From Psychromonas sp. CNPT3 (lineage in GTDB: Bacteria > Pseudomonadota > Gammaproteobacteria > Enterobacterales > Psychromonadaceae), in assembly GCF_000153405.2 (NCBI RefSeq), contig NC_020802.1:1569883-1633882 (forward strand): a stretch of 64,000 bases of DNA. Direction: 5' to 3'. The translations under genes were made by a program, and so were the position numbers. Under the pieces are notes generated by a model, which was given only the letters and a program-made list of their open reading frames with translations, searched no databases and was not told the origin of the DNA. Shown here piece by piece: positions 27,184-37,222 of the stretch; position 1 is the first letter of the stretch; every line of letters begins with the position of its first letter.

Positions 27184-30100
27184 TAAGGTGCTACCTTTTT
27201 AAACAAATCATTAAGGCTTTTATTGGCCGTCACTTGCACCCCTTTTAAAGATGCAAATACCTGCTTTTGCGCATCCATTAAGAGCACATCTGCACTGATT
27301 TTTTTATTACGCTTATTCTCTTGCACGCTCAGTAATAAGTAAAAAGGCGTATCCAACGGCGCTGGCGCATAAACTTGCCAATGCTGCGTTGCGGTTGGCA
27401 GAGAGCCTAAACCTAGCTCTTTACGCACCCAAACCAATAAAGCTTGATAAACCAAATCATTGGCAAAAATGTTAGATTTTTCAACATCAAAATCACCTTG
27501 TACTTGACGCACCGATGACGCTACCAAGCAACTGAGTAACAAGCCTTTTTCATCACACGCTAATACGCCTTTAATACCTTGTAAACTTGGCCCATGAAAT
27601 AAGGTGCCATCATCGTATAAGGTATGTGTTTGCGCCGTTAGTGCCGGTAAATCTTGGCTGTAAACAGGTTGTTCTTTTTTGTTTTTCGTTAAGTGCAGTG
27701 TGGCGCCATAATGAGCAACGGATAGTCCCGCCTCATTTTTAGAGCTGATGCGCACGCTGACAAGCAGCTCATCTTGCTCGGCTTTAAGCGTTTTACACTC
27801 AATGCCATACTGCTCTTTTTGCGACCCATCAAAAATGATGCCTTTAAAGAGTTTATAATCTTGCAGCCCTGCATACTGATAGTCCGCATGCATACTTAAG
27901 ACCGCCTCTTGCATCCAAGCAATAGCACAAACCGTAGGTAATACGGCATTTTGTGCGATTTTATGATCCTGTAAAAAAGGATTGTTAGCCACACTAATAG
28001 GTTTAACTAGGTGACTAACTTGTGGCTTTTTTACAGCGTTGTCGCTCTTTGGTGCGCCTGCCATATCATTGCCCACTAATATTTGTGGACTTCTATTTTC
28101 AATACAGGCCAGCTCATTCACTAATAACTGCGCGCCAGAGGCAACCGGAATAATATACACACCGCGTTTTTTAAACATTTCTTTTAGAGCAGGTGTCACC
28201 ATGCCTCCATCCCAAGGGCCCCAGTTAAAACTTAACACTTGCGCTTTAGGGTATAAACTTTTAAAGCGATAAGCCGTTTTATTTAAAATGTCATTGGCAA
28301 TGGCATAATCTGATTGGCCCGGATTACCGTAAAAACCGGCAGCCGATGAAAACAAGACCAGATGCTTGATCTTCGCAAGATCACAACAATTAAGTAAAGA
28401 TCCTAAGCCTTGTATTTTAGTTGAATACACCGACTCAAAATCTTTTAATGTCTTTTGTTCAATCAGTTTATCCGCCAATACGCCAGCACCATGAATAATA
28501 CCGCTAATATCTCCCCATAACTGGGTGATAGGCAGCACCGCATTTTCAACAGCGTCGCTATCGGTGACGTCCGCACTCACATATTCCACTAACGAGCCTA
28601 AAGCTTGTATGGCCTGTAATGTTTCTGAAATTTCACGTGATGACAATAGTGGTTTGATCAATTTATTTAACGCCATTGGCGTCGCTTTTACGCCACGTTC
28701 AATCAAAATTTGCATACCCGCTTTTTTCAAAGCAACCGGGTCGTTAATACCCTGCGCCCAAAGTGGCTCATTTGCATCATATTCAGATCGCCCTAATAAT
28801 ATAAATTTACATTGGTACTGCGCAGCAAGGCGGATAGCGCATTGCGCCGTCACCCCTTTCGCGCCACCGCTCACCAAAAACAAAGCGTCTTTATTAAGAT
28901 GCGTTCCCGATGTTAATGCGTAACTGTCGGTTAGCTCTGAGCTTGGCGTTAAACGCCCTTTTTCATCAAAACCTACTTCAACAGGCATGACCGATTTATC
29001 ATTAAATTCATTAAAAAGACAATTTGCGACTTTTTCAGGCGTCCAATCAGACGCGACATCAATGGCGCGGCAAAAAACATGTGGCCATTCTAAATGTAAT
29101 GTCTTCACGAGTGCGCAAAGTCCGCCTTGCACCATATCTGCATCAACGGGCACATCTTTGAGCATGAATCGTCCACCTTGGCGCGTTAACACCAAAAACG
29201 ATGAACGGACATCATTACTCTCTGCGTTTTTTCCTAAGCCACTTAATTTGGCCAATAAAAAGGCAAGTTGTAAGCCTTGTTTACTACGCTCAGGGTAAGT
29301 AATGCTAGGCACGCTCATTTTCGGATGTAAGTAAACAATACTATGCCAGCACTTTTGCACGCTTAAAATGCTCTGTAGCTCTGGCTCCGATAATGCGCTT
29401 AGGGTGACAATATTAATGTTTTCTGCAAATTTTCGCGTAGCATCCGCTTCAACCCAAGCTGCTTGTAATAATGTAATACTCCAACCTTGTTGCGCTAATT
29501 TATCCGCTAATAATGACGTATTTGGCTCTCCATCATCCACTAATAATAAATGCTGACCGTCTACTGAGGTTGCCTCATTAAATGCATCATCTATGTATTT
29601 CAGACTGACTATTCGACTTGGTGCGGGCACAAAATCGATATCAAACTTTTTTGGCGCTATTGCAACCGGCGTCGTTAGTGGTAATGTTTTTTCTATTGCT
29701 AGCACGTCTGTCGGCGCGGCAACCTCTTGCATATAATTTACAATCTCACCCAAGGTGCGAAGCTCTGCTAACGCCATTGCGTCAAGCTCCGGTAAATGAG
29801 TGATTTCATCTTGCACTGCGCCCAGTATTTCAACGCGTTTAATGGAATCAATCCCTAAGTCTGCTTCCATATCCATGTGCATCTCTAGCATCTCAGCGGG
29901 ATAACCTGTTTTATCAGCTACTACGCTAAGCATCACTTTCTCAATGCTCTTAAGATCAAAGCTTGCAGTTGCGGCGGGGGTAGATGTAGATGCTGACATT
30001 TCGGCATTTTCAGTACTCGGCGCTTGTGCTTGCATATAACTTACAATTTCACCCAAGGTGCGAAGCTCTGCTAACGCCATTGCGTCAAGCTCCGGTAAGT

Positions 30101-33100
30101 TAGTGATTTCATCTTGCACTGCGCCCAGTATTTCAACGCGTTTAATCGAATCAATCCCTAAGTCTGCTTCCATGTCCATGTGCATCTCTAGCATCTCAAC
30201 CGGATAACCGGTTTTATCAGCTACTACGCTGAGCATCACTTTTTCGATGCTTTTAAGATCAAAGCTTACCGTTACTGCTGGTGTAGATGTAGATGCTGAC
30301 ATTTCGGTATTTTCAGCACTTGCGCTCGGCGCTTGTGCTTGCATGTAACTCACAATCTCGCCTAAGGTGCGAAGCTCTGCTAACGCCATTGCGTCAAGCT
30401 CCGGTAAGTTAGTGATTTCATCTTGCACTGCGCCCAGTATTTCAACGCGTTTAATCGAATCAATCCCTAAGTCTGCTTCCATGTCCATGTGCATCTCTAG
30501 CATCTCAACCGGATAACCGGTTTTATCTGCTACTACGCTGAGCATCACTTGCTCGATACTTTTAAGATCAAAGCTTTTAAGATCAACGCTTGCAGTTACC
30601 ACTGGCGTTGCTGCTGGTGTAGATGTAGATGCTGGCATTTCGGCATTTTCAGTACTCGGCGCTTGTGCTTGCATGTAACTCACAATCTCGCCTAAGGTGC
30701 GAAGCTCTGCTAACGCCATTGCGTCAAGCTCCGGTAAGTTAGTGATTTCATCTTGCACTGCGCCCAGTATTTCAACGCGTTTAATGGAATCAATCCCTAA
30801 GTCTGCTTCCATATCCATGTGCATCTCTAGCATCTCAACCGGATAACCAGTTTTATCAGCGACTACGCTGAGCATCACTTGCTCGATGCTCTTAAGATCA
30901 AAGCTTTTAAGATCAACGCTTGCAGTTGCCACTGGCGTTGCTGCTGGTGTAGATGTAGATGTAGATGCTGGCATTTCAACACTCGGCGCTTGTGCTTGCA
31001 TGTAACTTACAATTTCGCCTAAGGTGCGAAGCTCTGCTAACGCCATTGCGTCAAGCTCCGGTAAGTTAGTGATTTCATCTTGCACTGCGCCTAATATTTC
31101 AACGCGTTTAATTGAATCAATCCCTAAGTCTGCTTCCATATCCATGTGCATCTCTAGCATCTCAACCGGATAACCGGTTTTATCAGCTACTACGCTGAGC
31201 ATCACTTGCTCGATGCTCTTAAGATCAAAGCTTGCAGATACCACTGGCGCGATCGTTGCTGTATTCGCTGATGCTGGCATTTCAGCACTCGGTGCTTGTG
31301 CTTGCATGTAACTCACAATCTCGCCTAAGGTGCGAAGCTCTGCTAACGCCATTGCGTCAAGCTCAGGTAAATTAGTGATTTCATCTTGCACTGCGCCGAG
31401 TATTTCAACGCGTTTAATAGAGTCAATCCCTAAGTCTGCTTCCATGTCCATGTGCATCTCTAGCATCTCAACCGGATAACCGGTTTTATCAGCCACAACA
31501 CTAAGCATCACTTGCTCAATAGTTGAAATATTAATGCTATTTTCAATAATAGGTGCTTGAATCGGCGTTTGAATAGGTGCTTGTACTGGCGCAGGCGCTA
31601 CAACACTTGGCATTGCCACTGGCGTAACAGGAACTGGCATTTTCTCTTGCATCACTACCGTCGATGCAATGTGTGGCTCAACAAGTTTCGCAGCTAAAGG
31701 CGCGCTCGAAGCACTGCTTGGCATCACGCGAGGGGTTTCGCAGGCGCGGCTTAGCATCTGACTCATGTTAGCCGTTTGATTATTTAAGTAGCTTTCATGT
31801 ACGCGAAGCGTTTCTAGCTGAAACTGGTGATATAAACCCAATGTTTTATCTAAGCTTTCAGGCAACTCCGACTGACCGGCTTGACTGGCCAGTACATTTT
31901 GGAAGGTTTTAGCGTAATCTTTCGGACCTTGCATATAAGCTTCGTGCACATTGAGCAACTGCGTTTGATGCGCAACAAATTGTTGTACGCTACGCTCGAT
32001 AGCAGAGCCTATATCAGCTGAACATGGCGCAAGTTGCCCTGCTGGTAATTCTCCACGCTCAACATAAACTATTTTTTCAACTTCCACGATCTTTTCAATG
32101 ATCACTTCTTTGATCACTTCTTTTTCAATGATTTGAGGCTGCATCGAAGAAAGCGTCCAATCATCGTTAAGTGCATCAGAAAATGCTTTTTTAGTTTTAG
32201 GTGACACATAAGACGCACCGGTTAATTTCATCATTAACGGTGATTTTTTCGGCGCAATAAGCGGACGAGAAACCGCGCTATATGGGTCAATATCATTTAG
32301 CTCTAAGCCTAATACTGCAAGCTCAACCGCTGCGAGGCGCAACTGTATATCCGATGATTTTTTAGGGTTACTGTTTAATGCAATGCATTGCACGTCGTTT
32401 TGGTCTTCTAAAATATTAGCGACTAAACGGCTTAATACATTCTTAGGACCAAATTCAATAAAGATACGCCCACCTGCTGCATATAGATTCTCTATCTCTT
32501 CTTTAAAATGCACACTTTCTAAAATATGTTTTTTTAAGGCGCGCTTAATTTCAGCCCCTTTTGTAGGATGTGCTTGGGCACTTGCATTTGAAAACACAGG
32601 GATATTAGGCGCATGAAACTTCACGCTATCAATGACTTTAGCAAATGGTTTTTGCGCATGTTTTACTAAATCAGTATGAAATGCAGCAGATACTGGTAAT
32701 TTTACAACTTTATAGCCTTCGCTTTGTAACTGCGTAAACGCAAGCGCTATGTCCGCCGTTGCGCCAGCAATAACCACTTGTTGTTTTGAATTATAATTAG
32801 CAATCGACACGCCTTTTATGCTTTCAATACTCTGCGCGACTTTAGCAGCGTCGCCCATGACAGCAAGCATCGTACCGGCATCAAAATCTTCATCATCCGG
32901 CGTTGCCATGGCAGCACCACGACTACGGGCAAGCAACATGTAATCATCATCTTCAATGACGCCGGCAGCCCAAAGCGCCGTTAATTCACCAAAACTATGG
33001 CCCGCAGCGAAATCTATTTTTAGTCCCGCTTGCTTTAAAATATTAAACAAGCCCATGCTAAAGGTGCCAATAGCAGGCTGTGCATTTTGTGTTAAACGTA

Positions 33101-35090
33101 ACGTTTCTTCTTGTACTTGGCGCGCCTGCGCCGAAAATACAGGAATAGGAAATAATGTTTTCGATAATTGCGCTACACCTGCATCGGTAAATGAGGTATC
33201 CATTTTTGCGCTAGAGGCTAACATAGAGGGGAAGTTACAAGTTAAATCACGTCCCATATTAATGTATTGTGAGCCCTGGCCCGAAAATAGCGCCACGACA
33301 TTGCCTTGTACATCCAGTCCACAATGACGGTAATAAAGCCCACTTTCTTTACGAAACTCTAAGACATCTGCCTTTTTAAGCTCAATAATAATAAGATTTA
33401 ACGCAGCCAGCGCTTGCGTTGCATCTTTGGCGACAAACCCGCAACGCGCCTCGTTTTTTGGCACGGCTTTTACGGGGTTTTCAGTTAATAACACATTAAA
33501 CGCATAGGCTTGTAAATCACTCTCTACATTTAATGCTTGCACATAAGCACTAAGCGACACAAGTAATGCGTTTTTATCCGTTGCACTGATCAAAATAGAT
33601 TGAGGCACATGATTTAGACGATATTTACGATCGTGATGCGCCTTATATTCTTCTAATACGAAATGGAAGTTTGTGCCCCCAAAACCAAACGAACTTACCC
33701 CGGCAAGGCGTTTAATACCGTCCGCACGTGGCATCCAAGGACGCGTTTCGTTATTAATGTAAAAAGCTGACTTTTCAATCTCTAAATTAGGATTTGGTAA
33801 ATCTACATTGATGGTTGCGGGTAACACTTTATGATGCAATGCCAATGACGCTTTAATAATACCCGCTGTACCCGCGGCTGCCTTAGTATGGCCAATTTGT
33901 GATTTGATCGTGCCCAATGCAATGTGTTGAGATCCGCCATCAGACTGACTAAACATCATTTTTAACGCAGAAAATTCCGCAGAATCACCGGCTTTAGTGC
34001 CCGTTCCATGCGCTTCAATAAGCCCACAAGTCATCGCATCAGCGCCCGCATCATTATAAGCGCGTTGTAACGCTTTAACTTGTCCAGAAGGACGTGGTGC
34101 GTAAATAGATTTGAAACGTCCATCAGATGAACTACCAATCCCTTTAATAACCGAATATATTTTATCGCCATCACGCTCAGCATCTTCTAAGCGTTTTAAA
34201 GCGATCATTCCTACGCCTTCACCAATCATCATACCGGATGAGTCTTTATCAAAAGGACGAATATCATCACCCTCTGTAAATGCCGGTGTTTTCGAAAAAG
34301 AAAGGTACATAAAAGGTGAGTTATCACAACACACACCACCTGAGATCATCATGTCAGAGCGATACTCTAACAGCTCTGAAACCGCCATTTTAATCGCTGC
34401 TAGCGATCCTGCACAGGCAGCATCGACGACGCAGTTCATACCACCAAAATCAAAACGGTTCGCAATACGCCCCGCTATCACATTGCCGAGCATGCCCGGA
34501 AATGAATTTTCTTGCCAAGGAATATACGCTTTTTTAAATTTAGACAATATCATCTCACGATCAGGTGCATTAACACCCGACGCTTTTAATACTTTATCTA
34601 AGATAGGGGTTTGTAAGCGAGCGGTTAGCTGTGAGCTTTGTTTTTGCCCACCACCCACACCAAGTGTGATACCAATTTTATCGCGATCATACGCTTTCTC
34701 ATCGCTTATCCCTGCATCTGCAAGTACATCACGTGCCACGACTAATGACATTAATTGACTAATATCTGTTAATTCTAAAATGTTAGGCGGAAGACCAAAC
34801 TCCATCGGATCAAAGTCAATGCCCGGTAAAAAACCACCGCGTTTACAGTATGTTTTATCTTCAGCACTTTTATCACTGGAGTAATAATCATCAACCGCCC
34901 ATCTGTCTTCAGGGATATCCTTAATGCCATTGACTGAATTAACAATATTGTCCCAAAATTGGTCCAAATTTTTTGTTTCAGCAAAAACCGACGCCATACC
35001 GACAATAGCGATAGGACACTCTTGTAAGCGCGAGTTTAACTTTTTATCTTGCGCTGCATCCGTGATGTTTGAGTCTTTCTTGGTAGACAT
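27183..35090 (-). CDS. pfaA: PfaA, multidomain PUFA synthase with six tandem ACPs
   Basis: About 2635 residues. Ketosynthase (Cys in VDAACAGSLAAIKM near 223, EAHGTGTKAGD, IKSQIGHTKAAAG); acyltransferase (ALFSGQGSQYINMGR; Ser in AGHSFGELTALWAAG near 698); a charged linker with EVIKEVIIEKIVEVEKIVYV near 990; six ACPs at about 1187-1788, each with the phosphopantetheine Ser in LGIDSIKRVEIL; ketoreductase (SGGAKGVTAQCAI near 2077, LFSSAAGFYGNPGQSDYAIA near 2260); and a C-terminal hot-dog/dehydratase-like region (FHGPSLQGIKG near 2500). It is the scaffold on which malonyl units are condensed and reduced. ATG at 35090 has GGAG 8 nt upstream, 13 nt after pfaR. Confidence 0.97.
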   Translation of the reverse strand: MSTKKDSNITDAAQDKKLNSRLQECPIAIVGMASVFAETKNLDQFWDNIVNSVNGIKDIPEDRWAVDDYYSSDKSAEDKTYCKRGGFLPGIDFDPMEFGLPPNILELTDISQLMSLVVARDVLADAGISDEKAYDRDKIGITLGVGGGQKQSSQLTARLQTPILDKVLKASGVNAPDREMILSKFKKAYIPWQENSFPGMLGNVIAGRIANRFDFGGMNCVVDAACAGSLAAIKMAVSELLEYRSDMMISGGVCCDNSPFMYLSFSKTPAFTEGDDIRPFDKDSSGMMIGEGVGMIALKRLEDAERDGDKIYSVIKGIGSSSDGRFKSIYAPRPSGQVKALQRAYNDAGADAMTCGLIEAHGTGTKAGDSAEFSALKMMFSQSDGGSQHIALGTIKSQIGHTKAAAGTAGIIKASLALHHKVLPATINVDLPNPNLEIEKSAFYINNETRPWMPRADGIKRLAGVSSFGFGGTNFHFVLEEYKAHHDRKYRLNHVPQSILISATDKNALLVSLSAYVQALNVESDLQAYAFNVLLTENPVKAVPKNEARCGFVAKDATQALAALNLIIIELKKADVLEFRKESGLYYRHCGLDVQGNVVALFSGQGSQYINMGRDLTCNFPSMLASSAKMDTSFTDAGVAQLSKTLFPIPVFSAQARQVQEETLRLTQNAQPAIGTFSMGLFNILKQAGLKIDFAAGHSFGELTALWAAGVIEDDDYMLLARSRGAAMATPDDEDFDAGTMLAVMGDAAKVAQSIESIKGVSIANYNSKQQVVIAGATADIALAFTQLQSEGYKVVKLPVSAAFHTDLVKHAQKPFAKVIDSVKFHAPNIPVFSNASAQAHPTKGAEIKRALKKHILESVHFKEEIENLYAAGGRIFIEFGPKNVLSRLVANILEDQNDVQCIALNSNPKKSSDIQLRLAAVELAVLGLELNDIDPYSAVSRPLIAPKKSPLMMKLTGASYVSPKTKKAFSDALNDDWTLSSMQPQIIEKEVIKEVIIEKIVEVEKIVYVERGELPAGQLAPCSADIGSAIERSVQQFVAHQTQLLNVHEAYMQGPKDYAKTFQNVLASQAGQSELPESLDKTLGLYHQFQLETLRVHESYLNNQTANMSQMLSRACETPRVMPSSASSAPLAAKLVEPHIASTVVMQEKMPVPVTPVAMPSVVAPAPVQAPIQTPIQAPIIENSINISTIEQVMLSVVADKTGYPVEMLEMHMDMEADLGIDSIKRVEILGAVQDEITNLPELDAMALAELRTLGEIVSYMQAQAPSAEMPASANTATIAPVVSASFDLKSIEQVMLSVVADKTGYPVEMLEMHMDMEADLGIDSIKRVEILGAVQDEITNLPELDAMALAELRTLGEIVSYMQAQAPSVEMPASTSTSTPAATPVATASVDLKSFDLKSIEQVMLSVVADKTGYPVEMLEMHMDMEADLGIDSIKRVEILGAVQDEITNLPELDAMALAELRTLGEIVSYMQAQAPSTENAEMPASTSTPAATPVVTASVDLKSFDLKSIEQVMLSVVADKTGYPVEMLEMHMDMEADLGIDSIKRVEILGAVQDEITNLPELDAMALAELRTLGEIVSYMQAQAPSASAENTEMSASTSTPAVTVSFDLKSIEKVMLSVVADKTGYPVEMLEMHMDMEADLGIDSIKRVEILGAVQDEITNLPELDAMALAELRTLGEIVSYMQAQAPSTENAEMSASTSTPAATASFDLKSIEKVMLSVVADKTGYPAEMLEMHMDMEADLGIDSIKRVEILGAVQDEITHLPELDAMALAELRTLGEIVNYMQEVAAPTDVLAIEKTLPLTTPVAIAPKKFDIDFVPAPSRIVSLKYIDDAFNEATSVDGQHLLLVDDGEPNTSLLADKLAQQGWSITLLQAAWVEADATRKFAENINIVTLSALSEPELQSILSVQKCWHSIVYLHPKMSVPSITYPERSKQGLQLAFLLAKLSGLGKNAESNDVRSSFLVLTRQGGRFMLKDVPVDADMVQGGLCALVKTLHLEWPHVFCRAIDVASDWTPEKVANCLFNEFNDKSVMPVEVGFDEKGRLTPSSELTDSYALTSGTHLNKDALFLVSGGAKGVTAQCAIRLAAQYQCKFILLGRSEYDANEPLWAQGINDPVALKKAGMQILIERGVKATPMALNKLIKPLLSSREISETLQAIQALGSLVEYVSADVTDSDAVENAVLPITQLWGDISGIIHGAGVLADKLIEQKTLKDFESVYSTKIQGLGSLLNCCDLAKIKHLVLFSSAAGFYGNPGQSDYAIANDILNKTAYRFKSLYPKAQVLSFNWGPWDGGMVTPALKEMFKKRGVYIIPVASGAQLLVNELACIENRSPQILVGNDMAGAPKSDNAVKKPQVSHLVKPISVANNPFLQDHKIAQNAVLPTVCAIAWMQEAVLSMHADYQYAGLQDYKLFKGIIFDGSQKEQYGIECKTLKAEQDELLVSVRISSKNEAGLSVAHYGATLHLTKNKKEQPVYSQDLPALTAQTHTLYDDGTLFHGPSLQGIKGVLACDEKGLLLSCLVASSVRQVQGDFDVEKSNIFANDLVYQALLVWVRKELGLGSLPTATQHWQVYAPAPLDTPFYLLLSVQENKRNKKISADVLLMDAQKQVFASLKGVQVTANKSLNDLFKKVAP
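29727..31532 (-). repeat. Six tandem ACP-coding repeats inside pfaA
   Basis: Units start (plus coordinates of the conserved TTGCAT end) near 29727, 30030, 30339, 30669, 30996 and 31302, a period of 303-330 bp. The ACP part (about 73 codons) is almost identical between units, including at silent sites. The Ala/Pro/Ser/Thr-rich linkers vary in length. Unit 6 (nearest the ketoreductase) has the only notable changes: Ala for Val before EMLEMH, His for Asn before LPELD, and Asn for Ser before YMQ. The repeats are coding, not CRISPR. Confidence 0.95.
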
Positions 35091-35103
35091 ATTATTACTC
35101 CAG

Positions 35104-35928
35104 TTAAAATTTGTTTGCATTTTCGATTTCCGATTTATTATTATTTTTATCTGTTAATAACCGAAAACGACTTAAAAATTCATTATAGTTTTTGACCAAT
35201 AAACGGCGTAGCTGATATGGCCCTTTAGTAAGTACATAGGTAATGTAACGCTGGGCAGCTTGGTATTCGTCACCGTTGTAATAGAGGTCAACATAGATCC
35301 AATGGCTGTGTAGATCATGGGCCATTAAAAATGAGATCTTGGTATCTTTGCTCGTATTTAAACAATCGGGAAGTGTGATCACATAAACTTGTACGACATC
35401 TTTTGCCGTTAATGTAGCAAGCGGTAACGTCGTATCATCCATCATTTGTTGACGCATTTGATTTAACACATCGCTCATTGCTTGCGGTGAAACAACCGAG
35501 TTGAACACCGTACTTGAGGTGCTTTCTTCAATACTGATAGGGGTATAAGAGGCGTCGTCTTGCTGCTCTTTTAAATTTTTCATATCCGTTAAACGCGAGA
35601 CACCATGTCGCTTTAAGCAACGTTGCAAGCCCGCACGTGACGTATTGCTATTAATAAATGTTTTACATACATAGAGTAATTCATCTAAAGAAAGCTTTAA
35701 ACGCAAGCGCAAATGCACAATAACGTACTGTTCAGGTAAACTTAACTTAGTATTGAGTTGCTTGGGGAGGTGAGAAACATCTTCTGTGCTGGCCCGCTTT
35801 CGCCATTTTCGCACCGTAGATTCTGATACTTTTAATAAGCGAGCGAGCACCGCAGTCGCTAAGTCAGAATGATGTATAAAGGCGCGCACTTCAGGGGTTG
35901 TCGTGGCGTTCTTATGCTGTTTTGTCAT
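35104..35928 (-). CDS. pfaR: PfaR-like transcriptional regulator of the pfa operon
   Basis: About 274 residues. The N-terminal third is a helix-turn-helix of the kind found in IS481/IS3-type transposases (HSDLATAVLARLLKVSESTV, then RKWRKR, residues about 15-45), followed by LSLPEQYVIVHLRLRLKLSL and LQRCLKRHGVSRL. The remainder lacks an evident DDE triad. This fits PfaR, the activator encoded next to pfa genes in Shewanella and Moritella. ATG at 35928 is preferred; a TTG at 35943 is possible. No strong ribosome site is visible. It lies upstream on the same strand as pfaA with a 13-nt gap and may be co-transcribed with it. Confidence 0.85.
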   Translation of the reverse strand: MTKQHKNATTTPEVRAFIHHSDLATAVLARLLKVSESTVRKWRKRASTEDVSHLPKQLNTKLSLPEQYVIVHLRLRLKLSLDELLYVCKTFINSNTSRAGLQRCLKRHGVSRLTDMKNLKEQQDDASYTPISIEESTSSTVFNSVVSPQAMSDVLNQMRQQMMDDTTLPLATLTAKDVVQVYVITLPDCLNTSKDTKISFLMAHDLHSHWIYVDLYYNGDEYQAAQRYITYVLTKGPYQLRRLLVKNYNEFLSRFRLLTDKNNNKSEIENANKF

Positions 35929-35947
35929 CGCATCTAGGCCCAAATTA

Positions 35948-35953
35948 AGTATA
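35948..35953 (-). promoter_or_regulatory. Candidate -10 box upstream of pfaR
   Basis: Minus-strand TATACT, about 20 nt before the pfaR ATG. A matching -35 box at 17 nt is weak, which would suit a promoter that needs an activator. Confidence 0.35.
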
Positions 35954-36289
35954 AAAGCACAGAGCTAAGCACTTATCTTCCGTTAGAAGCTCTTTTCGGA
36001 GAGTGTGTGGCTTAGATTAAATAAAGCAGAGATAAATGCATTGTTTTTATTACCCTCAGTAAGAGGTTAATACAACACGATAATATCAAAGAGTTATACT
36101 TTATCCTCAGCAATATACACAGGTATCACACCCTATACAATCAACCGATACTTTTATTTTTAATTTATTTGCGATAGCGCTTATTTATAAGCTGAAATGT
36201 TACATAAAAATCATAAAAGTGTTTAAAGACAAATTTAAAACACTTTTATTTAGCAGATGTGAAAAACACATCGAGAAGTGATACGACGT
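35954..36289. other. Gap between pfaR and DUF2960 gene
   Basis: About 340 bp, very AT-rich, and the presumed regulatory region of the pfa operon. It holds the hairpin at 36213-36249. No gene is seen. Confidence 0.6.
36213..36249 (-). terminator. Hairpin downstream of DUF2960 gene, probable terminator
   Basis: Perfect 12-bp arms ATAAAAGTGTTT / AAACACTTTTAT with a 13-nt loop, about 40 bp after the DUF2960 stop. On the minus strand a short T run (GATTTTTATG) follows. The stem is AT-rich. Confidence 0.5.
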
Positions 36290-36553
36290 TTACTTTTCAG
36301 GTTTTTCAGGTTTTTCTTCGCGTACAAATTTTATATCTTTAAAGCCCATGCGTAAAAATTCAGTTTGACGATGGTTTTTTACAATCCCCTGCCCACGACA
36401 ACTCATTTCAAGTTGCTTTTCTTGCGCTAAAAAAGCGGTTAAATCAATCCCTTCCGCATCCGCTACCGCTTCGTAAATATCGTGATACACGGCATATGTG
36501 AATAGTATTGTTTTACGTTCTTTTTTAAAAATATAAGTAACTTGACGTGACAT
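36290..36553 (-). CDS. DUF2960 family small protein
   Basis: 87 residues matching the DUF2960 pattern known from vibrios and relatives: RQVTYIFKKERKTILFTY, HDIYEAVADAEGIDLTAFLA and TEFLRMGFKDIKFV. It is soluble, with no signal or membrane segment. The C terminus is a short Lys-Pro-Glu repeat (EEKPEKPEK) coded by a 9-bp tandem repeat. The function is unknown. Confidence 0.7.
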   Translation of the reverse strand: MSRQVTYIFKKERKTILFTYAVYHDIYEAVADAEGIDLTAFLAQEKQLEMSCRGQGIVKNHRQTEFLRMGFKDIKFVREEKPEKPEK

Positions 36554-36705
36554 TTTTGATCCTGTTTAAATTAATTAATCTTTCTTTCATACAATATTAT
36601 TACATTAACATCGCACGATTTAGCGCCATATTCTAACGCATTTTCCATCTTGATGCTTTGTTCTTTTACACTTTACCATTAAGCGCTTAGCGCAGTGTTA
36701 AAATG

Positions 36706-36984
36706 CTAACAGCGATATAAAACTTTGATCACATGCCAGCCAAATTTAGTTTTTACTATTTGAGGCGTTAATATCTGCGCACTAAAACAAACTTTATCAA
36801 AAGCAGGTACCATACTGCCTTTTTTAAATTCACCCAAACTCCCCCCTTTTTTTGCAGAAGGACAACTTGAGTATTTTTTTGCTAACGTTTGAAATTTAGC
36901 GCCTTTTTTTAACTGCTGCATAATATCCTCAGCCAGCTCTCTATGTTTCACTAAAATATGTAATGCCGCTGCGGTATTGGCCAT
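36706..36984 (-). CDS. ppiC: PpiC-type parvulin peptidyl-prolyl isomerase
   Basis: 92 residues, a single parvulin domain like cytoplasmic E. coli PpiC (93 residues). Motifs: [40 protein letters not shown] and the terminal [13 protein letters not shown]. It isomerises Xaa-Pro bonds. It has no signal peptide, so it acts in the cytoplasm. The ATG at 36984 has GAGG 5 nt upstream; the frame extends to 37035 without support. Confidence 0.92.
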   Translation of the reverse strand: MANTAAALHILVKHRELAEDIMQQLKKGAKFQTLAKKYSSCPSAKKGGSLGEFKKGSMVPAFDKVCFSAQILTPQIVKTKFGWHVIKVLYRC

Positions 36985-37222
36985 CCTTTCCTCTGCTTTA
37001 CTGGTGTCTTTTAATAAAGGCAGATAATAACACAATCACGTTAAATAAAAGTGCAATCCTAAATGCCCTTACGTTTTATCTCGCTCACGGCTCTTAAAAC
37101 AACAGATTATGTAATAGCCTTTAAGCGTTTTTATTACACTGAATTTAGGTTGATCTAGATCTCACTTTAACAAGGATAAAATACCTATACTGCATCGCTA
37201 ATCATAGATACAAAGGATTTAT

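Noticed and set aside
29727-31532. Regular repeats of about 300 bp, considered as a CRISPR-like or satellite array
   Set aside because: They are in frame and encode phosphopantetheine-binding ACP domains of PfaA.
34111-34758. Antisense open frame of 215 codons within pfaA
   Set aside because: It is a shadow of the conserved ketosynthase coding frame and has no protein-like features of its own.
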